From contig JACCXH010000001.1 of assembly GCA_013697245.1 (NCBI GenBank), positions 1 to 64,000 on the forward strand: a stretch of 64,000 nt of DNA, in the 5' to 3' direction. This DNA comes from Bacteroidota bacterium. Lineage in GTDB: Bacteria; Bacteroidota; Bacteroidia; B-17B0; Aurantibacillaceae. A program made the position numbers and the translations under genes. The stretch's first letter is position 1. Each line of letters opens with the position of its first letter. Positions 10,601-18,152 of this stretch are shown piece by piece. The notes under the pieces are model-generated. The model was not told where the DNA came from. It did not search any database and saw only the letters and a program-made list of their open reading frames with translations.

Positions 10601-11404
10601 GAGTTTAAAGTGCAGGTTGGTGTATTTAAAAAAAGAACCACCTATCATTTTCCTAAATTAAAAGGTTTAGGTAAAGTTGCCAACGAACGTTTAAAAGATG
10701 GAAGCACCCGTATGACCATGGGTGGCTCTTATAGAACATTGCGACAGGCCTTCAGGCATAACAAAAGGATCGTAAAGGCAGGCCAAAAAGACGCTTTTGT
10801 TTCTGTTTATTATAAAGGAAAAAGAATAGGTATCGAAAATTTAAAACGTAAAGGGGTTTTAGTTAAAACTCAGGTTGTAACCGATACAGTTTCAGAAACA
10901 AAATTAACTATCAACTCCTCTAATTTAACCGAGTATGCAGAGATGGAAACAAATGAGATTCCTGATTATAATCCAACTGAGAAAGACCCTGTAAAAAGCG
11001 AAGCAACTTTACCTATAGCTGCAAATGAAACAGAATCGGAAGAAAATTTTGTATTTGCTCCGCGAACAAATATTCAAAAAAAGACCATGTTCTATGCCGA
11101 GAAATATGGAAATATTGCGGCTGATGGTCTTGAGTTTAAAGTACAAATTGCCATATTTAAGTACCGAAGCAGCTATTCTTTCCCGAAATTAAAAAATTTA
11201 GGTAAAATAGAAACCGAAATTGCCGATGAGGGCGGCACCAGAATGACTATTGGTGGCGCATTTAAAACTCTTAACGAGGCCTTCGAATTCAATAAAAAGG
11301 TAGTAAAAGCTGGGCAAACCGACGCCTTTGTCTCTGTTTTTTACCAGGGTAAACGTATTTATATCGAAAACCTTGAGCGTAAAGGAATCTTTACTACTAA
11401 GTAG
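7640..11404 (+). CDS. PD40/PKD-domain envelope protein with two C-terminal SPOR-like domains
   Basis: A 1,254-residue exported protein starting directly after the PorP/SprF stop (TAAATG). Signal peptide at residues 1-23. Residues ~40-290 contain PD40 (TolB-like propeller) repeats such as IYFSSNRPGGYGKLDIY. Residues ~305-385 are a PKD domain (YQWSFGDGT). A long Lys/Glu/Asn-rich, probably coiled-coil region follows, with an extremely Asn-rich linker at about 870-957. The C-terminus has two homologous ~110-residue domains (from about 963 and 1140), each with FKVQ[VI][GA][VI]FK, TRMT[MI]GG and DAFVSV[YF]YxGKRI. These resemble SPOR peptidoglycan-binding domains, which is a match by eye only. The gene order adhesin, PorP/SprF, PD40 protein suggests a periplasmic link between the outer-membrane partner and peptidoglycan, as in PorE-like proteins, although no OmpA domain is visible here. 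Confidence 0.82.
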   Translation: MSPLSGLWSFLFFMLTAVSMFSQNKFLFDSATIDLRPLNVNTKESEFSPFIIGNTFYYTSSKERKVGVTHMEKATERQMLDIYKGKLSDSVTVKDIKVLTRKINNSVNQGTCFFDIETSRLYYSGDVPTQSHYKKYKLAIFSSEFKNNEFQYPKIELVLADTFSAAHPMLYKGRLYFSANLIGGKGKTDIYYAEKLDNQWVNIKNCAFLNTPECEYFPYVINNEEIYFSSNRPGGYGKLDIYKCTTVDSTYLIQNLGSPVNTKYDDFGVYIDSLQEGGYFSSDRKKAQDDIYFFKQTWPVFKNCKEPIKEDYCYNLTEESTLDSDSLKGYYYQWSFGDGTTEKGLNVRHCFPGPASYLINLNIIDSVTRAVFMSQASFDLKVDSIVQLKINCLDTVLQNKKFNINTDWTYLPNNKINGYYFEVDGRRMRGKSHDEVFADKGRHKVLLGVATYNTLTKQKELLCTTKEIVCVDSATWLAVEKRQIQKIAEQFAFKKFPGDSALLTNMNYNDEEMKFNKKGLNGALAAAEIKKIVDEKIANKTNRSDTVNNDIAAKNKTNDQNNTATTNNKNETDSAYNGIVGSKYIKPVMDTLMNIKEEEDVSFKVNLGSSKTAKDTTLLNAKGITGIKEQKVGDEYQYTYGNEKKIKDIEKYYDKTIKAGIEDAVVVAYKNDSIIGTQKKNTKGVDFDKVKTKEDSLRIAKNIEGKNAVQNNTNNLNAIQLRVKANTLIAEAVDKDLKAGVIKNDAATKSGTEKDSLVAIASMLETKAQDQKLQAANLLQKANMLDYQNNSVTIKEQLTKLKKTKPVLANEFIAKNTEISAQKTEAEKLKKEANEMSNTLEKIAALNVVEQKEAAILLKQDQLISQLKEANANNTIVSNSKNNTNSNQENNINVVNNTKNNVSNSNNSLNNKNENGSDNPTVKNNSSNTNQSNSKNTTNTNSNSKNKNTTSSNEDDFDEYGFIPTTDIQKTNMEFLEDFGDIEVEDLEFKVQVGVFKKRTTYHFPKLKGLGKVANERLKDGSTRMTMGGSYRTLRQAFRHNKRIVKAGQKDAFVSVYYKGKRIGIENLKRKGVLVKTQVVTDTVSETKLTINSSNLTEYAEMETNEIPDYNPTEKDPVKSEATLPIAANETESEENFVFAPRTNIQKKTMFYAEKYGNIAADGLEFKVQIAIFKYRSSYSFPKLKNLGKIETEIADEGGTRMTIGGAFKTLNEAFEFNKKVVKAGQTDAFVSVFYQGKRIYIENLERKGIFTTK

Positions 11405-11524
11405 CCAAAACCTACACAAATTCGACAAAATACCTTCTTAAGGGTATAAAGAAAAGTAGAAAAATATTTTTTTTATTTAGTTATTTACGTTTCTTTGTTA
11501 AAGCTAAATTAATTGCATCTTACC

Positions 11525-12484
11525 ATGAAACTATTCTTCCGCTTTTTCCTGCTATTGTTGGTGTTTAACAACTCCATCCATGCGCAACAAATGCCTTCTC
11601 CCGATGAAAATATTCCTTTTTTGGTAACTTTTAGCAAATCATCCGATAAGACCTGGGGCGATGATGATAATATTCAAATCTATTTCTTTGCCATACCACA
11701 GGATATTAAAACCCCTTTTTATATCAGGATCTTTGATGCGGATAATGGCGGAAAATATGATGAGAATAGAAATGGATTTAATTCCAAAACTAAATTTAGT
11801 GTATATGGCGGAAAAGGTGCACATAGCAATCCTGCTTCAAAAGAAAAAGACCCAAAAGGCAATTACAATAGTGGTATATTATTGAACACAAAAACTTTTG
11901 GAGAAGATGTTCAATACGATGATAAGTGGTTTAATTTTGGCCCCATAAATCCAACCGAAGGAGAACTGCAACCTGAGATGGGCTATGTTTTTAAATTGGT
12001 TGTTGAAGGTGGAGAAGGTGATGACGGAAATTTGTACCGTTTAAGTCTTTCAAGTTCTAAAGATGAAAACGTAAAAGTGGAAGGTGGAAATATTTTAACC
12101 TACGAATATTGTTTTAGAACTTCAGATAACGCAGGCTCTGTTTCACATTTGTACCCCTTCGTTACAAAAGGAATCGTATCAGTTACTATTGATGTGTTTG
12201 ATTATGATGATGAAGGTATCATTCGTATCATTTCTGTTTCTAAAAAAGGCGAAGCTACAAAATTAGAAAAGCAAGAAAACCGCGAGATCTCTAAACACAC
12301 AATTGTGAGTGATGAGGTCAATACTTCGTTGGATGTTCAATTCATAAAGAACAAGGCATCCAAAAATAATAATATAACCGTTTCAATTGCTAACCAATAT
12401 GGCGAGTCGCTTGCGTTTTATACCGTGCCTATTGGGGGTGTCCCAAAATATAAATATGTCATCAAGGTAAATAAGGCTCAATAA
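11525..12484 (+). CDS. Secreted protein of unknown function
   Basis: A 319-residue protein with a clear signal peptide (MKLFFRFFLLLLVFNNSIHAQ). I chose the ATG at 11525 over the in-frame TTG 12 bp upstream because the signal peptide begins there. The body is rich in Asp, Gly and Lys and looks beta-stranded. It has acidic stretches such as WGDDDN and DADNGGKYDENRNG that could bind calcium. No sorting domain, lipobox or enzyme motif is visible. It follows the adhesin/PorP/PD40 genes after a 120-bp gap on the same strand and may belong to the same surface system, but that is only positional. I do not recognise the family. Confidence 0.75.
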   Translation: MKLFFRFFLLLLVFNNSIHAQQMPSPDENIPFLVTFSKSSDKTWGDDDNIQIYFFAIPQDIKTPFYIRIFDADNGGKYDENRNGFNSKTKFSVYGGKGAHSNPASKEKDPKGNYNSGILLNTKTFGEDVQYDDKWFNFGPINPTEGELQPEMGYVFKLVVEGGEGDDGNLYRLSLSSSKDENVKVEGGNILTYEYCFRTSDNAGSVSHLYPFVTKGIVSVTIDVFDYDDEGIIRIISVSKKGEATKLEKQENREISKHTIVSDEVNTSLDVQFIKNKASKNNNITVSIANQYGESLAFYTVPIGGVPKYKYVIKVNKAQ

Positions 12485-12585
12485 TAATTAAGACATAAGT
12501 TATTTTACTAAACATTAAAAATAAAAGTTTAACCCCTTTTTTTACTTCAAGAATTATTGGATCAAACGTTGGTTTAAAAACAAAT

Positions 12586-15500
12586 TTGTTTAAATCCAAA
12601 ATAATTTTTTTCCTTTTTATTTTCTTTTTCAGTTTTGAAACTTTTTCTCAGGTTTATTCTTTTAAAACTTTTACCGAGGACGATGGACTTTCGCAATCTT
12701 TTATTTACGATGTGTGCCAGGATAGTAGGGGCTTTTTGGTAATTGCAACCGGCGACGGTCTATCCACATATGGCGGCCATGGTTTTAAGGTCTTTAAAAC
12801 AGTCAGCGGTTTGGCAGAGATTGGCATCTCAGCCTTATATAAAGATAGTAAGAATAAAATATGGTTAGGCCATTTTGAAGGTGGGGTAAGTTATGTAATG
12901 CCATCAGGAAGGATTGGTAAAGTTAATTTTAAAGAACCCTTAAGTGCAAAACTTATCCAGATATTAGAGATCAGCCCAAACAATTATATTTTTTTAAAAA
13001 AGAACATTGGCCTTGTTTTATACAATTCGGCAACCGGCGTTGTAGATAATATCCAGGATGAAAATTTTATGGAAACTGTTTCTATACTCGCCAATAAAGA
13101 TGAGCTCTTTTTATTAAAACCTGATGGTGTTTATTCTATAAAAATAAAAAACCTGCTTTCTAAAAAATACCAGATTGAACAAAAAATAAAATTAAAAGAA
13201 GGCGCTTGCATGCAATACAGCGTTGCAAAAGATAATCTCTTAATTGCCGATAACAGCCTTGGACTATTAACGTATCGGGCGGACGAAAATCTTTCGGCGC
13301 TTGATACTTTTAAGCTAACGCGCTTAAACGGATCAACGTTTACAAAAATAATTTCAGATAGGTTCTCAAATATTTTTGTTGCAACAACCGACGATGGGTT
13401 TTTTAAAATAAATCCATCATCCAAATTAATTAAAACCTATACCATAAAAAATGGATTGAAAGCAAATGCAATTCAAAGTTTGTTTATAGACCGTGAAGAT
13501 AACCTATGGGTTGGCACTTACGGTTTTGGTTTACAGCAATTAAATAACGAAATGTATAGCTATCGTTTTATTAAAGATGACGAAGGTATAAGGCTACCTA
13601 TAAATTCAATCATAAGGTTAAATGGCAGAAATGCTGTTGCCACAGATAAGGGTATGGGTTACATTAACGAAGATAAAGTTGATTTTGCAAATAACCCGCA
13701 GGTGAGCAATAAAAAATTTAAGAACCTGATGTTGTATAATAATTATTTTGTTTTTTCAACTGCGGAAGGCGAACTTTTTAAAAGTGATACGCTATTTAAA
13801 ACAATTACAAAAATCCCACTATTTACAACAAACCAAAAACTGGTTATCAATTCTTTAAGTTCCGATATTAAAAATATTTATGCCTGTACTTCTGCAGGTT
13901 TATATGTGATCGATCCAAGTAACTTTCAATACACAGTATTAAATACCGAAAGCGGTTTATTACACAATAATGTAAAATTTGTTTTTATAGATTCTAAAAA
14001 ACACATGTGGGTTTGCTCACAAGGCACGCCCATTTATTATGTAGATAATTTAAAAGATGTAAAAATATTTGACGATGTGCAGGGTTTAAAATTATTTAAC
14101 ATTCAAACTATTTGCGAAGATAAAAATAAAAATATCTGGATCTCATCCTTAGGAGATGGCGTTTTTAAATATACCGGACGCAGGTTTGATAATTATACAG
14201 TAGCTGATGGTTTAAAATCAGCCTACAGTTATGGTATCGTTGCCGATTACAAAAATGGTTTGTGGGTGGCACAGGCAAATGCCCTTTCGTATAAGAATAG
14301 CAATAAGAAAAACTTTAACAGGATAGGTGGTAATTCGGACCTGTTGCAAAATAACTTCGTTGAAAATTCTGTTTTTTATGATAAAACAGAGAACGAGATC
14401 TTTTTTGGAACCACAGAAGGTATTGTAAGAATTAATACTTCTAAACAACGATTTAATGAGATTGAACCGGTTTTAAATATTTTAAATATTTCCATAAATG
14501 GAGATAGGGTTGAAAGCTTAAAGGATACTGTATTAAAATATAACTCTTACGATTTTTCTTTTGAGTTTATTGGTGTATGTTTATCCGAACCTTCTGAAGT
14601 TAAATACAGATACAAACTTAAATTAGAAGGTGCCGAAGATAATTGGGAAATTATTTCGAGCGAGACAAGAAGATTAAATTTTCCGAAGCTAAAGAACGGC
14701 GATTATACGTTTATGATCTATGCTGCCAACAACGATGGCCTATGGAACTCCAACCCTCTGGAATATAAATTCAGAATTGACAAACCTTTTTGGCAAAAAT
14801 GGTGGTTTATTATTACAAGTGTTTGCAGTATTAGTCTTTTAATATTTGTTGGTATTAAATGGCGGACAAAAAAATTAATTGAAAATCAAAAAGAATTACA
14901 ACGCAAGATCGATCTGCAAACTATTGAGATAAGGACTGAAAAAGAACATATCTCAAAAATGGCAGAAGAACTTAAAGTCGTTCATGATGACCTAAAAGAT
15001 AGTATCAATTACGCCAAAAATATTCAAAGCAGTATTATCCCAACATTCGAAAATCGTTTAGGTGCGGTAGATATCTTTGAACACTTCCAGCCAAAAGATG
15101 TAGTAGGTGGCGATTTCTTTGGATTTTATTTATTGCCTGATAATAATAAGATCGTTTTCCTTGCAGATTGTACTGGTCACGGTGTGCCGGGCGGATTTCT
15201 TACAGTAATCGCAAAAGCATTATTGGATAAGATTGTTATTGAAATGAAGATCTATCACCCAAAAGATATTATCTATAAATTAAACAGCGAGTTCAGGTTA
15301 TTCTTCGGCGGAAATTCTACCGACGAAAATGTGAGGTACGAAGGATTGGTAATTTCTTTCTGTCATATCGATTATTCAAAAAAGATGGTTGATATTTGTG
15401 TGGCCGGTAATCCATTTTATTATTCTACCCAAAGCATCGATGTTATTAGTTACAAAGGCAGCAGAAGCTCGGTTGGCTATGAAGAAAACATGGGTGAGCT

Positions 15501-15747
15501 CAATGTGTTGCAGTTGCCATTAGAAACAGGCTTAAGGTTATATATGTTTTCCGATGGTTTACAAGATCAGTTTGGCGGCAAAGATGCTAAACGCTTCTCT
15601 TCTAAAAAAGTGGCGGCGGCCTTAAACAAATCCAAATCATTAACTGTTAAAGAGCAAGGTTACCTTGTTTTATCCGAATGGAATGATTGGAGAGGAGAAT
15701 CAGAGCAGGTTGATGATGTGTCGTTAATTATCATGAAATTTGAATAA
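12586..15747 (+). CDS. Beta-propeller sensor with SpoIIE-type PP2C phosphatase domain
   Basis: A 1,053-residue membrane signalling protein. A TTG start is used because no in-frame ATG precedes the signal peptide (MFKSKIIFFLFIFFFSF). Residues ~35-640 hold repeated two-component-regulator propeller motifs (for example DSRGFLVIATGDGLS, DREDNLWVGTYGFGL, DKNKNIWISSLGDGV). A Y_Y_Y domain lies at ~668-733, a membrane span at ~738-760 and a coiled coil at ~763-815. The C-terminus (~818-1053) is a SpoIIE/PP2C phosphatase with VVGGDFFG, ADCTGHGVPGG (about 860) and FSDGLQDQFGG motifs. In known families an external propeller senses a ligand and the inner SpoIIE domain dephosphorylates an anti-sigma-factor antagonist. 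Here that partner is unknown. A related SpoIIE module is encoded at 31875-34004 and an RsbW-like ATPase at 28527-28934. Confidence 0.9.
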   Translation: MFKSKIIFFLFIFFFSFETFSQVYSFKTFTEDDGLSQSFIYDVCQDSRGFLVIATGDGLSTYGGHGFKVFKTVSGLAEIGISALYKDSKNKIWLGHFEGGVSYVMPSGRIGKVNFKEPLSAKLIQILEISPNNYIFLKKNIGLVLYNSATGVVDNIQDENFMETVSILANKDELFLLKPDGVYSIKIKNLLSKKYQIEQKIKLKEGACMQYSVAKDNLLIADNSLGLLTYRADENLSALDTFKLTRLNGSTFTKIISDRFSNIFVATTDDGFFKINPSSKLIKTYTIKNGLKANAIQSLFIDREDNLWVGTYGFGLQQLNNEMYSYRFIKDDEGIRLPINSIIRLNGRNAVATDKGMGYINEDKVDFANNPQVSNKKFKNLMLYNNYFVFSTAEGELFKSDTLFKTITKIPLFTTNQKLVINSLSSDIKNIYACTSAGLYVIDPSNFQYTVLNTESGLLHNNVKFVFIDSKKHMWVCSQGTPIYYVDNLKDVKIFDDVQGLKLFNIQTICEDKNKNIWISSLGDGVFKYTGRRFDNYTVADGLKSAYSYGIVADYKNGLWVAQANALSYKNSNKKNFNRIGGNSDLLQNNFVENSVFYDKTENEIFFGTTEGIVRINTSKQRFNEIEPVLNILNISINGDRVESLKDTVLKYNSYDFSFEFIGVCLSEPSEVKYRYKLKLEGAEDNWEIISSETRRLNFPKLKNGDYTFMIYAANNDGLWNSNPLEYKFRIDKPFWQKWWFIITSVCSISLLIFVGIKWRTKKLIENQKELQRKIDLQTIEIRTEKEHISKMAEELKVVHDDLKDSINYAKNIQSSIIPTFENRLGAVDIFEHFQPKDVVGGDFFGFYLLPDNNKIVFLADCTGHGVPGGFLTVIAKALLDKIVIEMKIYHPKDIIYKLNSEFRLFFGGNSTDENVRYEGLVISFCHIDYSKKMVDICVAGNPFYYSTQSIDVISYKGSRSSVGYEENMGELNVLQLPLETGLRLYMFSDGLQDQFGGKDAKRFSSKKVAAALNKSKSLTVKEQGYLVLSEWNDWRGESEQVDDVSLIIMKFE

Positions 15748-15758
15748 TACAAAGATCC

Positions 15759-17270
15759 ATGCCTATCATAAACTCCATAGCAAGTTGGCTTATGAAAAAG
15801 CGCATGCACCAGATTGAACTTTTTATTAAATACCCGGTAGATGTTCAATCAGAGTGGATGATTTCATTGCTTAACAACGGCGCGAATACTTATTACGGAA
15901 AAAAAAATAAATTCTCCGACATCAAGTCTTACAGTCAATTCAAAGAACAAGTTCCTATAAATGATTACGAGTCTTTAAAACCACTTATTGATCGCACACG
16001 TCGTGGCGAACAAAATTTGATCTGGAACTCAGAAATAAAATGGTTTGCAAAAAGTAGCGGCACAACCGATAAAAGCAAATTTTTACCTGTAAGCAAAGAA
16101 AGCCTGGACGGTTGTCATTACAATGCAGGAAGGGATATGATAACACTACATTGTTATAATAACCCCGAGACACAGTTGTTTACCGGAAAAAATTTGGCGC
16201 TGGGCGGAAGTTTTAAAGAAGATGTTTTTGGCGAATATCATTCTTATCATGGCGATGTTAGCGCTATCATCATTCAAAACTTACCCGTGTGGGCGGATTT
16301 TTTTAGAGCGCCAGATATAAGCATTGCCTTAATGGATGAATGGGAAAGTAAACTTGAGAAAATGGCCATCAGCATGATGAACGAAAACGTTGCCAGTTTA
16401 GCCGGCGTACCAAGCTGGATGATGGTTTTGTTGAAACGGATCTTGGAGAAAAAAAACGCGAAAAGCATAAACGAAGTTTGGCCAAATTTAGAAGTGTATT
16501 TTCACGGTGGCGTAAGTTTTACGCCTTACAAAGAACAATTTGTAAAATTATTTGATAACGATAAAGTAAATTTTTTACAGCTCTATAGTGCCTCAGAAGG
16601 TTTTTTTGGCATCCAGGACCAACTTAAAAGCGATGAGCTTTTATTAATGTTGGACTATGGTATTTTTTATGAATTTATTGAGCTGGCCGATTGGCAGAAT
16701 AATAATTTTAATAAGGTCATCAATTTAGAGGATGTAAAAGTTGGTATTGACTATGCCATAATTATTACTACCAATGCCGGCTTGTGGCGCTATCAATTAG
16801 GTGATGTGATAAGATTTACAAGCACCAACCCCTACCGCTTTAAAATTTCCGGAAGAACAAAACAACATATTAATGTTTTTGGCGAAGAGCTAATGGTTCA
16901 CAATACTGAGGAAGCCATTGCTATTGCCTGCGAAAAAACACATGCCCTTGTTAAGGATTATACTGTAGCGCCAATTTTTATGCAAAAAAATTCCGGGGCA
17001 CACGAATGGCTGATCGAATTTGAAAAAGAACCAAACAATTTTGAGTTCTTTGTAGCGTTATTAGATGAGTCGTTAAAAAAGCAGAATAGCGATTACGAAG
17101 CCAAACGTTATAATAACTTTGTTTTACATTTTCCGGAAGTAAAAAAAATGCCGCACAATACATTTTATAATTGGCTTAAAGCAAATAATAAATTGGGCGG
17201 GCAATATAAAGTGCCAAGGTTAAGTAACGACAGGAAATTAATTGAAGAAATATTAAAATTAAATGCTTAA
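15759..17270 (+). CDS. GH3 family acyl-adenylate amido-synthetase-like protein
   Basis: A 503-residue cytoplasmic protein resembling the GH3 (auxin-responsive promoter) family of the ANL superfamily. Visible features are the ATP-binding segment SSGTTDKSKFLPV at about residue 99, the YSASEGFFGIQ segment (acyl-adenylate motif region), LWRYQLGDVIRF, and ISGRTKQHINVFGEEL near the hinge to the C-terminal subdomain. Plant GH3 enzymes conjugate acyl acids such as jasmonate or auxin to amino acids. The substrates of Bacteroidota members are unknown, so only the family is called. It begins 11 bp after the SpoIIE sensor gene and its last 8 bp overlap the next gene, so the three are probably one transcript. 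Confidence 0.88.
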   Translation: MPIINSIASWLMKKRMHQIELFIKYPVDVQSEWMISLLNNGANTYYGKKNKFSDIKSYSQFKEQVPINDYESLKPLIDRTRRGEQNLIWNSEIKWFAKSSGTTDKSKFLPVSKESLDGCHYNAGRDMITLHCYNNPETQLFTGKNLALGGSFKEDVFGEYHSYHGDVSAIIIQNLPVWADFFRAPDISIALMDEWESKLEKMAISMMNENVASLAGVPSWMMVLLKRILEKKNAKSINEVWPNLEVYFHGGVSFTPYKEQFVKLFDNDKVNFLQLYSASEGFFGIQDQLKSDELLLMLDYGIFYEFIELADWQNNNFNKVINLEDVKVGIDYAIIITTNAGLWRYQLGDVIRFTSTNPYRFKISGRTKQHINVFGEELMVHNTEEAIAIACEKTHALVKDYTVAPIFMQKNSGAHEWLIEFEKEPNNFEFFVALLDESLKKQNSDYEAKRYNNFVLHFPEVKKMPHNTFYNWLKANNKLGGQYKVPRLSNDRKLIEEILKLNA

Positions 17271-18060
17271 AAAAAATAAAAATAGTTTATTCTTTTTCCT
17301 GGTAATATGTTTTTGTTTTTCATTTATAAAGCAAGACAAACCAAAACGACAGGTAATTAAAACCAAGTTAGATTATTTTACTACAGATAATATTGGAAAT
17401 ATATATACGGTAAAAGAAGATGAGCTGATTAAATACCTTGCTAGTGGCAAAATGTTTGCGCGTTATAGTAATTTAAAACTTGGCAGAATAGCAACTGTAG
17501 ATGCGACCAATCCTTTAAAATTACTTTTATATTATCGCGATTTTCAACAGATCGTTTTTTTAGACAACCAGCTTACAACAAACAGCGAACCTATTTCTTT
17601 AGAGAGTTTGGGTTATGAGCAAACAGACCTTGTTTGTGCCGGTGCTAATAATAGTTTTTGGATTTATAACAAACAAAATAATGAGTTGATTCGTTTTAAC
17701 GAAGTATCAAAAAAAATAGCGTCTACCGGTAATTTAAAACAAATATTGCAAGCTGATCTAAAGCCAAATTTTATGAAAGAGCACAATGGTTATTTGTTCT
17801 TAAACTCGCCCGAAACCGGAATTTACGTGTTTGATATTTTTGGAACTTTTAGCAAGATCATATCTTTAAAAAATCTTAAACAATTTGAAGTAAATGAGGA
17901 TATTATTTACTACCAAAAAGATAGTATTTATTGTAGTTATAATTATAAACTCTTTGAAGAGGCGTGTAAAGGGCTAAAAGGTTATAAAAATGCCAGCGAG
18001 GCGAAATATAGCAATAGCAGGATCTATGTTGGATATAAAGATTCGTTGGTGGTTTATTAG
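17263..18060 (+). CDS. Exported or membrane-anchored protein of unknown function
   Basis: A 265-residue protein whose start lies inside the end of the GH3-like gene (8-bp overlap). A hydrophobic N-terminus (residues ~8-22, LFFFLVICFCFSF) is a signal or anchor. The rest consists of repeated strand-turn segments such as NIGNIYTVKEDELIKY, NSFWIYNKQNNELIRF and NGYLFLNSPETGIYVFD, which look like blades of a small beta-propeller. No catalytic motif is visible. Proteins of this layout recur in Bacteroidota, but I cannot assign a role. Tight coupling to the GH3-like gene suggests joint function. Confidence 0.75.
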   Translation: MLKKNKNSLFFFLVICFCFSFIKQDKPKRQVIKTKLDYFTTDNIGNIYTVKEDELIKYLASGKMFARYSNLKLGRIATVDATNPLKLLLYYRDFQQIVFLDNQLTTNSEPISLESLGYEQTDLVCAGANNSFWIYNKQNNELIRFNEVSKKIASTGNLKQILQADLKPNFMKEHNGYLFLNSPETGIYVFDIFGTFSKIISLKNLKQFEVNEDIIYYQKDSIYCSYNYKLFEEACKGLKGYKNASEAKYSNSRIYVGYKDSLVVY

Positions 18061-18128
18061 CGGTTAAAAAGGTCGTGAAAGACCAGCTAAATAAATCAAT
18101 TAAGCCTCGCTTATTTTGTAAATTAATG

Positions 18129-18136
18129 TATATTTG
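18129..18136 (+). promoter_or_regulatory. Candidate Bacteroidota -7 promoter element
   Basis: TATATTTG matches the Bacteroidota sigma-ABfrA -7 consensus TAnnTTTG exactly and sits 16 bp before the GH16-like lipoprotein gene. No convincing TTG is present at the -33 position. It would drive the GH16-MBOAT-AlgX cassette. Confidence 0.45.
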
Positions 18137-18152
18137 AGTTTCGTATTTTAAT

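Noticed and set aside
18071-18084. Short GGTC-GTGAAA-GACC hairpin as a terminator
   Set aside because: Only a 4-bp stem and no T-run.
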